A DNA stretch of 64,000 nucleotides from Xanthomonas sp. SI. GTDB lineage: Bacteria; Pseudomonadota; Gammaproteobacteria; Xanthomonadales; Xanthomonadaceae. The stretch is taken from positions 1,178,001 through 1,242,000 of the forward strand of contig NZ_CP051261.1 in NCBI RefSeq assembly GCF_014236855.1, read 5' to 3'. The position numbers and the translations under genes are program-made. Below are positions 1 through 7,900 of the stretch, piece by piece; the first letter of the stretch is position 1, and each line of letters begins with the position of its first letter. The notes below the pieces were generated by a model, which saw only the letters and a list, made by a program, of their open reading frames with translations, did no database searches and was not told where the DNA came from.

Positions 1-1
1 C

Positions 2-454
2 GAGCGCCAGTTCGAGATGGACACCGACTTCGAGGCCGCGCAGCGCAACCTCGAGCGTGCCGACCAGGCGATCGCGATGGCGACGATGTTCCTGTCCGAG
101 CACATCGGCCTGAGCGGCGTGGTCACCCTGACCGAATCCGGCGGCACCCCGCGCTTCCTGTCGCGGTTCCGTTCGAAGATGCCGATCTACGCGTTCACCC
201 GCCACGACGGCGCGCGCCGCGGCATGGCGATGATGCGCGGCGTGTTCCCGATCAACTTCGACAGCCGCGGCCTGACCCCGCGCGAAGCGGCGCGTGCGGC
301 GATCCGCCTGCTGGTCGAGGCCGAGCGCATGGGCCCCGGCGACCGCGTGGTGTTCACCAGTGGCGAGCACATGGAAACGCACGGTGCGACCAACACCCTG
401 CGCCTGCTCGAAGTCGGCCCCGACGGCCGCGCCAGCGGCCTGGGCGAGCTGTAG
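2..454 (+). CDS. pyk: Pyruvate kinase, C-terminal part (truncated by window edge)
   Basis: Pyruvate kinase converts phosphoenolpyruvate and ADP to pyruvate and ATP, the last step of glycolysis. Only about the last 150 residues are present; the frame is open to the window's first base. They match the family's C-terminal allosteric domain: a helical stretch, a region with GVVTLTESGGTPRFLSRFR (phosphate/effector-loop type), then RHDGARRGMAMMRGVFPINF and a closing strand with GDRVVFTSGEHM. The active-site domain lies upstream and cannot be seen. A class I aldolase gene follows on the same strand after a strong terminator, so the two are probably separate transcripts in a glycolytic neighbourhood. 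The identification rests on known family sequence and is secure. Confidence 0.93.
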   Translation, partial: ERQFEMDTDFEAAQRNLERADQAIAMATMFLSEHIGLSGVVTLTESGGTPRFLSRFRSKMPIYAFTRHDGARRGMAMMRGVFPINFDSRGLTPREAARAAIRLLVEAERMGPGDRVVFTSGEHMETHGATNTLRLLEVGPDGRASGLGEL

Positions 455-484
455 CCGCAACCGCGTCGCCAACGCCGACCCACG

Positions 485-520
485 ACCGCGCGCTGCGTCT
501 GCAGCGCGCGGTTTTCTTTT
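485..520 (+). terminator. Rho-independent terminator after pyk
   Basis: A perfect 12-bp stem (ACCGCGCGCTGC, 485-496, pairing with 501-512) with a 4-nt GTCT loop is followed by a T-rich tract (TTTTCTTTT). It lies 31 nt after the pyk stop codon, a textbook intrinsic terminator. Confidence 0.92.
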
Positions 521-682
521 GCCTGTCCGGCGGGCGCTGCCGGTCGCCTGCCGGTGCGCGCGATTGCGCATGCGGTCGCGGATTGCGTCTACCGGATGGA
601 AACGGTTGCAGGCATTCCGTGAAGGAATCGGTAGCGTTTGCCGCGATATACTTCGGGTTTCCCCCCGTGCCATAGGAATTCC

Positions 683-1687
683 ATGAGCATCGAACAGCTT
701 GCCGAAACCGCACAGGCGATGGTCGCCCCGGGCAAGGGCATCATCGCGATCGACGAATCCACCAGCACGATCGCCAAGCGCTTCGCCAGCGTCGGCATCG
801 AGAATGTCGAGGAGAACCGCCGCGCGTATCGCGAGTTGCTGCTGACCACGCCGAAGCTGAGCGACCACATCTCCGGCGCGATCCTGTACGACGAGACCAT
901 CCGCCAGAAGACCAAGGACGGCGTGCCGTTCCCGAAGTACATGGCCGAGCACGGCATCATTCCCGGGATCAAGGTCGACAAGGGCACGCATCCGCTGGCG
1001 GGCATGCCTGGCGAGCTGATCACCGAAGGCCTGGACGGCCTGCGCGCGCGCTTGGAGGAGTACTACAAGCTCGGCGCGCGCTTCGCCAAGTGGCGTGCGG
1101 TGATCACCATCGGCGAGGACATCCCGTCGGGCGTGTGCATCGAGACCAACGCGCACGCGCTGGCGCGCTACGCGGCGCTGTGCCAGGAGCAGGGCCTGGT
1201 GCCGATGGTGGAGCCGGAAGTGCTGATGGACGGCAACCACGACATCGAGACCTGCTACGAAGTCACCGAAGCCACGCTGCGTTCGCTGTTCGGCGCGCTG
1301 TACGAGCAGAACGTGGTGCTGGAAGGCACCATCCTGAAGGCCTCGATGGTCATCGCCGGCAAGGACTGCGACGAGCAGGCCAGCGTCGAGGAAGTGGCCG
1401 AATCCACCGTGATGTGCCTGAAGAGCACGGTGCCGGCGATCCTGCCGGGCATCGTGTTCCTGTCCGGCGGGCAGACCGACGAGCAGTCCACCGCGCATCT
1501 CAATGCGATGAACCAGATCGGCACCCTGCCGTGGCCGCTGAGTTTCTCCTACGGCCGCGCGATGCAGCAGGCCGCGCTGAAGCTGTGGGCGCAGGACATG
1601 AAGGGCAACTTCGCCAAGGCGCAGCAGGTGGTCTACGACCGCGCCAAGGAAAACGGCCTGGCCGCGCTGGGCAAGTGGCAGGACTGA
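683..1687 (+). CDS. fba: Class I fructose-bisphosphate aldolase
   Basis: This 334-residue enzyme cleaves fructose-1,6-bisphosphate to dihydroxyacetone phosphate and glyceraldehyde-3-phosphate by Schiff-base chemistry. It belongs to the eukaryote-like glycolytic class I family: GIIAIDESTSTIAKRF near residue 20, KWRAVITIGE near 137, and the catalytic lysine in LEGTILKASMV (Lys219). Near the C-terminus FLSGGQTDEQSTAHLNAMN is the phosphate-binding region. The ATG at 683 is chosen because MSIEQLAETAQAMVAPGKG is the usual N-terminus; the frame is open 45 nt further up without family similarity. The leader holds a small inverted repeat (ATTCC..GGAAT, about 614-627) and a TATACT sequence at 647-652, but no good -35 box. 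The gene is monocistronic, with terminators on both sides. Confidence 0.95.
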   Translation: MSIEQLAETAQAMVAPGKGIIAIDESTSTIAKRFASVGIENVEENRRAYRELLLTTPKLSDHISGAILYDETIRQKTKDGVPFPKYMAEHGIIPGIKVDKGTHPLAGMPGELITEGLDGLRARLEEYYKLGARFAKWRAVITIGEDIPSGVCIETNAHALARYAALCQEQGLVPMVEPEVLMDGNHDIETCYEVTEATLRSLFGALYEQNVVLEGTILKASMVIAGKDCDEQASVEEVAESTVMCLKSTVPAILPGIVFLSGGQTDEQSTAHLNAMNQIGTLPWPLSFSYGRAMQQAALKLWAQDMKGNFAKAQQVVYDRAKENGLAALGKWQD

Positions 1688-1707
1688 GGTCCGGCTAGAA
1701 GCGCACG

Positions 1708-1738
1708 AAAAACGCCGGCATCGCGCCGGCGTTTTTTT
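1708..1738 (+). terminator. Rho-independent terminator after fba
   Basis: AAACGCCGGC and GCCGGCGTTT form an inverted repeat around ATCGC and run straight into a T7 tract, 20 nt after the fba stop. The A-rich left arm means it could also serve transcription arriving from the opposite strand. Confidence 0.92.
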
Positions 1739-1740
1739 GC

Positions 1741-1828
1741 CCCTCCTTCTCCCTGCGGGACCATGGCCCCCTTTTCGGGGGAAGGTGCCCCGAAGGGGCG
1801 GATGAGGGTACGGGGCGAAGCCTCTAAC
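1741..1828. repeat. Xanthomonad intergenic repeat (GGGGAAGGTGCCCCGAAGGGG type)
   Basis: Short inverted blocks (CCCCCTTTTCGGGGG; GGTGCCCCGAAGGGGC) are followed by GGATGAGGGTACGGGG. This layout is familiar from dispersed intergenic repeats of Xanthomonas genomes; naming the family is recall and was not checked here. It lies between the convergent ends of fba and the response regulator. Confidence 0.5.
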
Positions 1829-1885
1829 AAAGCCTGTTAGCGCACACCACCGCCCACCGCAAACCGCAAACCGCACACCACAAAC

Positions 1886-2587
1886 TCAAGGCCTCAACGC
1901 AGCCGGCGCATGAAACCGGTAACCGCTATTACGCAGCGTCTTCACCGGCAGCGGCCGCCCGCTGATCTCCTCCACCCGCCGCCGCAGCCGGTACATCTGC
2001 GTGTCCAGCCGGCGCCGATCGTGGTCGAGGAAGTTCGCACCCAGCGCCTCGGCGATTTCGCGGTGGCCCACGCTTTCGCCGGCGCGGCTCATCAGGCACT
2101 TGAGCACCAGCAGATCCTGGTGCGAGAGCGGAACCGACGGCGCGTCGGGCACGTTCAGGCGTGCAGCACCCAGCTCCAGCATCCAGCAGGCGTTTTGCAG
2201 ACCCAGGCGCCGGCCGAGCGCAGCCAGGGTCGCGGCCAGTTCGTCCAGGTCGGCGCCTTTGCCCAGATAGTGGTCGGCGCCGATGTCGAGGCCGGCGACG
2301 CGATCGCGGCTGGTGTTGCGCGCGCTGAACACCACGATGCCCAGCCGTTGCGCGCCTTGCCGCAGTTCGCCGATCAGGTTCAGGCCGCTGCCGTCGGGGA
2401 GTCCGACGTCGATCACCGCCAGGCCATGGCGCAGCGGATCGAACCGTTGCCAGAATTCCCTGACGCTGGCCGCGCACGTCGTGGCGTAGCCGAGATCCTC
2501 GAGAAATTCGCCGAGCTCCTCGCGCAGCACGGGCTCGTCTTCAAGCAGGATCACCTCGCCCATCGCGGCAAACTCTTGGTGCATCAT
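1886..2587 (-). CDS. OmpR-family response regulator
   Basis: A two-domain regulator of about 233 residues. The receiver spans about residues 11-120: acidic pair LEDE (16-18), phospho-acceptor Asp60 in VIDVGLPDGSG, Ser89 and Lys110. The usual KPF after the lysine reads KGA, so this edge of the receiver is slightly divergent. The C-terminal winged helix (about 140-230) has LSHQDLLVLKCLM and ends in VKTLRNSGYRFHA, typical of Trans_reg_C DNA-binding domains. I start it at the ATG pair at 2587/2584; a start at 2563 (MGEVILLEDE) is also possible and has an AAGAG upstream. It is divergent from a histidine kinase starting about 45 bp away, presumably its partner. The signal and targets are unknown. 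Confidence 0.85.
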   Translation of the reverse strand: MMHQEFAAMGEVILLEDEPVLREELGEFLEDLGYATTCAASVREFWQRFDPLRHGLAVIDVGLPDGSGLNLIGELRQGAQRLGIVVFSARNTSRDRVAGLDIGADHYLGKGADLDELAATLAALGRRLGLQNACWMLELGAARLNVPDAPSVPLSHQDLLVLKCLMSRAGESVGHREIAEALGANFLDHDRRRLDTQMYRLRRRVEEISGRPLPVKTLRNSGYRFHAPAALRP

Positions 2588-2633
2588 TGATCGCTGTGAC
2601 TCAACCGGGTTCGGCGATCGTGCGGTGTGGCAA

Positions 2634-4706
2634 ATGATGGCGAGGTGTTTTCGCTGGTTTGTGGGCGCATGGCTGTGCTGGGGCGCGGTGGCCTGTGTTG
2701 CGGCGCAACCGGGATGGGCGCCGCCTGGAACGTTGCCGCTGACCGCCGCGGCCGAGCATCTGGATGCGAGCGGATACCTGCAGCGCCTGGACGATCCGCA
2801 AGGCCGGCTGGACGCCCGCCAGGCCGCGGCGGCGTCCGGCTGGACCCCGCTGCCCGCCAGCCTCAATGCCGGGTTCACCGCCAACACCGTGTGGCTGCGC
2901 GTTCCGTTGCGCGTGGACAGTGTAGCGTCCGCGGGCTGGATGCTGCGACTGAGCAATGCCGTCATCGACGATGCGCAGGCCTACGCCAGCGTCGACGGCG
3001 GCGCTTGGCAAGCGTTGGGCCATAGCGGCGAGAACGTCCGCCGCCACGATTGGCCGGTGGACTACCGCAGCCCGGTGTTCCAGTTCGCACCGTCGCGTCC
3101 CGGCGACTACGTGATCCTGCTGCGGCTGCAGAGCAAGAATGCGCTGGTCACCCGCCTCGATATCTGGCAACGGTTGCCGTTCGACAACCAGTCGCGGCGC
3201 GAGGGGCTGCAGTTCGGCCTGTACTTCGGCTTCTACCTGCTGCTGATCTGCGTGCATCTGCTGTTCTGGAGCGTGACGCGTGCGCCGATGAGCGGCCTGT
3301 TCGTCGCCTACCTCGGCGGCTGCGTGCTCAACGAGGCCATGTCGATCGGCCTGGTGCAGCAGGTGACGGGAGTGCCGGTGGAGTGGAGCGACCGCCTGTT
3401 GGGGATCAGCATCGCCTGCAGCCTGCCGGTGGGATTCCAGATCGCGAGCAGGCAGTTGCACCTGCGCGCCCTGTATCCGCGGTTCGCGCGCTGGTCGATC
3501 CGCTTCCTGTGCGGCGTCGCGCTGGTCTGCGCCGCGCTCGTCGCGACCGGGCACTACGCGCTGGGCATGCAGCCGGTGCAGATGCTGGCCTTGCTCGGCA
3601 TCGCGGTACTGACGGCGCTGGCGCTGCGCTTGCTGTGGAAACGCTATCCGCCCGCGGCGTTGTTCGCGCTCGCGTTCTTCCCGTTCTATCTGGGGGTGAT
3701 GCTCGGATTCCTGCGCAATCTGGGGCTGGTGCCGGTGAATGCATGGACCCAGTACGCCACCACCGTCGGCACCATGCTGCACATGACCGTGATGAGTTTT
3801 TTGGTCATTGGTCGCTACGAACGCCGGCGGCGCATCCGCGAGCGGCGCCACGCCAATGCCGCGGCGGAACTGGCGCGCAGGCACGGCATGCAGCTGGAAC
3901 GCGAGGTCGCGTTGCGCACCGCCGAACTGCATGGCGAGATCCGCAGGCGGCAACGCCTGGAGGACGAACTGCGCGCCTCGTTGCAAACCGAACGCCGGGT
4001 GATGCAGGAGCAGGGCGAATTCGTGGCGATGGTGTCGCACGAGTTCCGCACGCCGCTGGCGGTCATCATGACCTCGGCGCAGCAACTGGCGCGCAAGCTG
4101 GAGGGACCGATAGAGCGCAACCGCGCGCGCTGCGGCAACATCCATGGCGCGGCGCAGCGGCTGCTGGCACTGGTGGACGAATACCTCGGCGCCGACCGCA
4201 TGGACGCGACCACCGCGGAACTGCGGCTGCAGCCTTGCGCGCTGCGCGATCTGCTGGACGCGGTGTGTCGTGACTTCCCGCCGCAGCGCGTGGTCTGCGC
4301 ATACGAGAGCGACGACGACAGCCTGGTCACCGACAGCGGACTGTTGCGCGTGGCCTTGCGCAACCTGATCGCCAATGCCGATCGCCATAGCCCGCCGGAC
4401 GAGCCGATCCACATCCGCGTGCGCGGGCACGGCGAAGCGCTGCGGGTGGAGATCGCCAATGCGGGCGATCGCATCGCCGCCGCCGATCGGCAGCGGCTGT
4501 TCCAGAAATACTACCGGGGCGAGAACGCCAGGAATACGCCAGGCGCCGGACTCGGCCTGTACCTGGTGCGCAGGATCGCCGAGCGTCTCGGCGGTTGGGT
4601 GGGGCTGGCCGGGGACGCTGCGGACGCACCGGTGTGCTTCGTTCTGCTGCTGCCGCGGCGCCCGCAGGCGCAGATCGAGCCGCTACCGCCAGCGTTCGAT
4701 TCCTGA
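2634..4706 (+). CDS. 7TMR-DISM sensor histidine kinase
   Basis: An inner-membrane sensor kinase of about 690 residues. It has a signal peptide (about 1-25), then a periplasmic 7TMR-DISM extracellular region (about 30-195, with LPASLNAGFTANTVWLRVPL and a YVILLRLQSKNA strand). About seven membrane helices follow (about 200-400), then a coiled coil, a HisKA domain with His469 in VSHEFRTPLA, and a HATPase (N box NLIANADRHS; G box GAGLGLYLVRRIAERLGG). DISM domains are thought to sense small ligands such as carbohydrates, but the ligand here is unknown. Starts at GTG 2625 or ATG 2637 are equally possible; no clear ribosome site decides. It is divergent from the response regulator and very likely forms a two-component pair with it. 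Confidence 0.88.
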   Translation: MMARCFRWFVGAWLCWGAVACVAAQPGWAPPGTLPLTAAAEHLDASGYLQRLDDPQGRLDARQAAAASGWTPLPASLNAGFTANTVWLRVPLRVDSVASAGWMLRLSNAVIDDAQAYASVDGGAWQALGHSGENVRRHDWPVDYRSPVFQFAPSRPGDYVILLRLQSKNALVTRLDIWQRLPFDNQSRREGLQFGLYFGFYLLLICVHLLFWSVTRAPMSGLFVAYLGGCVLNEAMSIGLVQQVTGVPVEWSDRLLGISIACSLPVGFQIASRQLHLRALYPRFARWSIRFLCGVALVCAALVATGHYALGMQPVQMLALLGIAVLTALALRLLWKRYPPAALFALAFFPFYLGVMLGFLRNLGLVPVNAWTQYATTVGTMLHMTVMSFLVIGRYERRRRIRERRHANAAAELARRHGMQLEREVALRTAELHGEIRRRQRLEDELRASLQTERRVMQEQGEFVAMVSHEFRTPLAVIMTSAQQLARKLEGPIERNRARCGNIHGAAQRLLALVDEYLGADRMDATTAELRLQPCALRDLLDAVCRDFPPQRVVCAYESDDDSLVTDSGLLRVALRNLIANADRHSPPDEPIHIRVRGHGEALRVEIANAGDRIAAADRQRLFQKYYRGENARNTPGAGLGLYLVRRIAERLGGWVGLAGDAADAPVCFVLLLPRRPQAQIEPLPPAFDS

Positions 4707-4927
4707 TCTTGCAGCGCACGCGATCGCGCGCGTGGATTCCGTGGCGTGGCGGCGCGAGATTCGAGCCACCCACGTGCGGGCGACCCGCGCGCCGGCTTGC
4801 CGCGCGAGAATGGCGTGCCCGTCCGTCAGGCCTTGGCCGTTCGGCGCAGACCGCCGCCATTCGCGATGCGGGAATGGCGGCGGCTCGGCCGCGCGACGCC
4901 TCGGCGAGGCGCCGCAGCCGATGGCGG

Positions 4928-7900
4928 CTACTGCTGGATGATGCAGGTTTCCGCGGGCGCGGCGGACGTGCCCTGGCTGCAGGCGAGCGCGGGGACGCGA
5001 ACGCCGCCATCGACGATCAGGATGGAGTCGGTCGCGGCCGTGGCGCTGCTGCCGCTTGCGGCCTGGGCGCTCGCCGCCAGCTCCCTGGCGGTCTCGTCGT
5101 TGCTGGTGCCGGAAGTGCCGGTTTGCGCAGTCGCCGAGACCGAGCTGTTGATCGCTTGCACCGTCGCATTTTCCAGCTGAATGCCGGGACCGGGACCGGG
5201 GCCGGTATCGCCGCCGGGCAGCACGCTCAACAGGCCATCGACATAGCTGACGGTGTAGTTGGACAGCCCCGCACCGGTGGCGCCGGACGCGCTGATCGCG
5301 TACTTGCCGATCGCGGCGTTGGCGGCCGAACCGCCACTGCTCAGGCCGACGCCGGAGACCGTGTCGCCATTGCGCAAACCGGACACGGTGTAGCCGGTCA
5401 GGTCGATGCTGCTGCCGAAGGTCTTGCTGGCGTCGGTGGCGACGATGCGCAGCGTCGCCGGATCGACCGTCAGGCTGCCGTCGACGTAGCTGATGACGTA
5501 GTTGGACAGTCCCGAACCGCTGGCGCCGGAGGCGCCGATGGCGTAGCGGCCGACCGAAGCGGTGGCGGCCGAACCGGCGCTGCTCAGGTTGACGCCGGAA
5601 ACCGCATCGCCATTGAGCAGGCCGGACACGCTGTAGCCGGTCGGGCCGACACCGCTGCCGTAGGTCTTGTTGGCATCGGTGGCGACGATGCGCAGCGTCG
5701 CCGGATCCACCGTCAGGCTGCCATCGACATAGCTGATGACGTAGTTGGACAGTCCCGTGCCGCTGGCGCCGGAGGCGCCGATGGCGTACGTGCCGACCCC
5801 GGCGGTGGCGGCCGCGCCGCCGCTGCTCAGAGTCACGCCGGAGACCGCGTCGCCACCGATCAGGCCGGACACGCTGTAGCCGTTGAGGCTGGCGGTGTTG
5901 CCGTAGGTCTTGCCGGCGTTGCTGGCGGTCACCGTCAGGCTCGCCGGTGTGATGGTGATGCTGCCGGTTGCCGTGTAGGCGATGTCGTAGCCCTGCTGGG
6001 TGGAGTACAGCCCGCTCACGGCGATGCCGCCATTGCCGGTGGTGTAGGTTCCCGCGTTCTTGCCGGCGGTCGCGTAGGTCAACGACGAACCGAGCAGCAG
6101 GTTGCTGTTGGGGTTGCCGCCCACCGTGTAGTTGGACGTGGTGCCGCTGGCGCCGGTGCCGTCGTAGGTCTTGTCCACGCCGGAGACAGTGGCGGTGACC
6201 GTGAGCGACTTCAGGAAACCGCGCAGCAACGGCGACGTATGGCCCTCGTACATGCGCCAGGTCAGGCCGGTCCCGCCCTTGTCGTCGATGTTCCAGCCGG
6301 CATTGGTGAAGGTGGACAACGTGGTCAGCTGGTTCCAGCTCTTGCCGCCGCTGTAGCCGTCGATGCTGCCGCCGGCATTGCCGGCCAGGTTCAGGCCGGC
6401 ATTGATCGCATTGCCGTTGGCATCGGTGGTGGCGAAGAAGCTGGCGACGATGGTGCCGTTGGAATTGGAGCCGACCAGGCCGCCGACCGCATTGCTGCCG
6501 GTCACGCTGCCGGTGGCATAGGAGTCGCGCAGGGTGTTGTTGTAGTTGACGCCGACCAGGCCGCCGACATACGCGCTGCCCGAGACATTGCCGCTGGCGT
6601 AGGTGTTGGCGATGGTGCCGTTGTAGTTGTAGCCGGCCAGCCCGGCGACATACATGTCGCCGGTCGCGGTGCCGGTGGCGTAGGCGGTGGCGATGCTGCC
6701 TTCGTCGTTGTAGCCGACCAGTCCGCCGATGTAATCGTCGCCGGAGACATTGCCCATCGCGTAGACCGTGCCGACGCTGGCCGAATCGTTGTAGCCGACC
6801 AGACCGCCGACATAGCTTCCGCCCGACACGTTGCCGCTGGCGTAGGCCGATTCGATGCTGCCGCCGGACAGGCTGCCGACCAGGCCGCCGGTGTCGTAGG
6901 TGGTGCCGGTCACGGCGCCGGTCGCATAGACGTTGCCGATCGTGGTGCTGGAACTGCGGCCGACCAAACCGCCGACGCTCTTGGTTCCGGAGACGTGTCC
7001 GCTGGCGTAGGCATTGTGGATGCTGCTGGACGCGGCGAGGCCGACCAGGCCACCCGCGCTCGCGGTGGTCGCGGTGACGTCGCCGGTGGCATGGGCGTTC
7101 TGGATGTTGCTCTGGGTTGCGCTGCCGATGAGGCCGCCGACGTTGTTGCCGGTGGACGAACTGGTGCTGGTCACGTTGCCGCTGGCGCGGACATCGTCGT
7201 ACGTGCCCAGATAGTCGTTGCCGACCAGGCCGCCGACGGTGCTGCCGCCGGACACCGTGCTCGTCGAGGACGAGGCGGACACCGATCCGGCGTTGTTGCT
7301 GCCGATCAGGCCGCCGACGTAGTTGCCGCTGTAGGCGCCGCCGCTGGCGACCACGGTGCCTGCGGTCTGCGCGCCGGAGATCGCACCGCCGTCGTTGTAG
7401 CCGACCAGGCCGCCGACGAAATTGCCGGTGCCGGCCACGCTGCCCGCGGCGGAGACGCCGCTGAGGGTGCTGGCGTTCTGGCCGACCAGGCCACCGACAT
7501 AGGCCAGGCCCGCGATGCTGCTGCCAGTCAGCGCGAGATTGCGGATCGCGCTGCCGCTGCCGGTCACGCCGAACAGACCGACACTGTTTTCGGCGCCGCG
7601 GGCGATGCTCAGGCCGCTCACGGTGTGGCCGTATCCGTTCAAGCTGCCGGTGAAGGCGCGCGTGGCATCGCCGACCGGATCGAAGCCGGCGCTGCTCCAC
7701 ATGCCGCTGGCGTTGCTGCCGGAGGTCTGGCTGGCATCGATGTCCGTGGCCACGGAGTAGCTGGCCGCCAGGTTGTAGGCCATCAACTGCAGCTGGTGGG
7801 CGTTGCCGATGGTGGTGCTGTACTCGCTGGCCAGGAACGGGCGCGTCTGCCCCTCGATCATGATCCAGGCCGCTTGCCCGTTGCCGTCGGCTGCGACGTA

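Noticed and set aside
4683..7700. A 1005-residue minus-strand frame very rich in Arg and Gln
   Set aside because: Frame-shifted shadow of the same repeat gene; its composition is that of an off-frame translation of GC-rich DNA.
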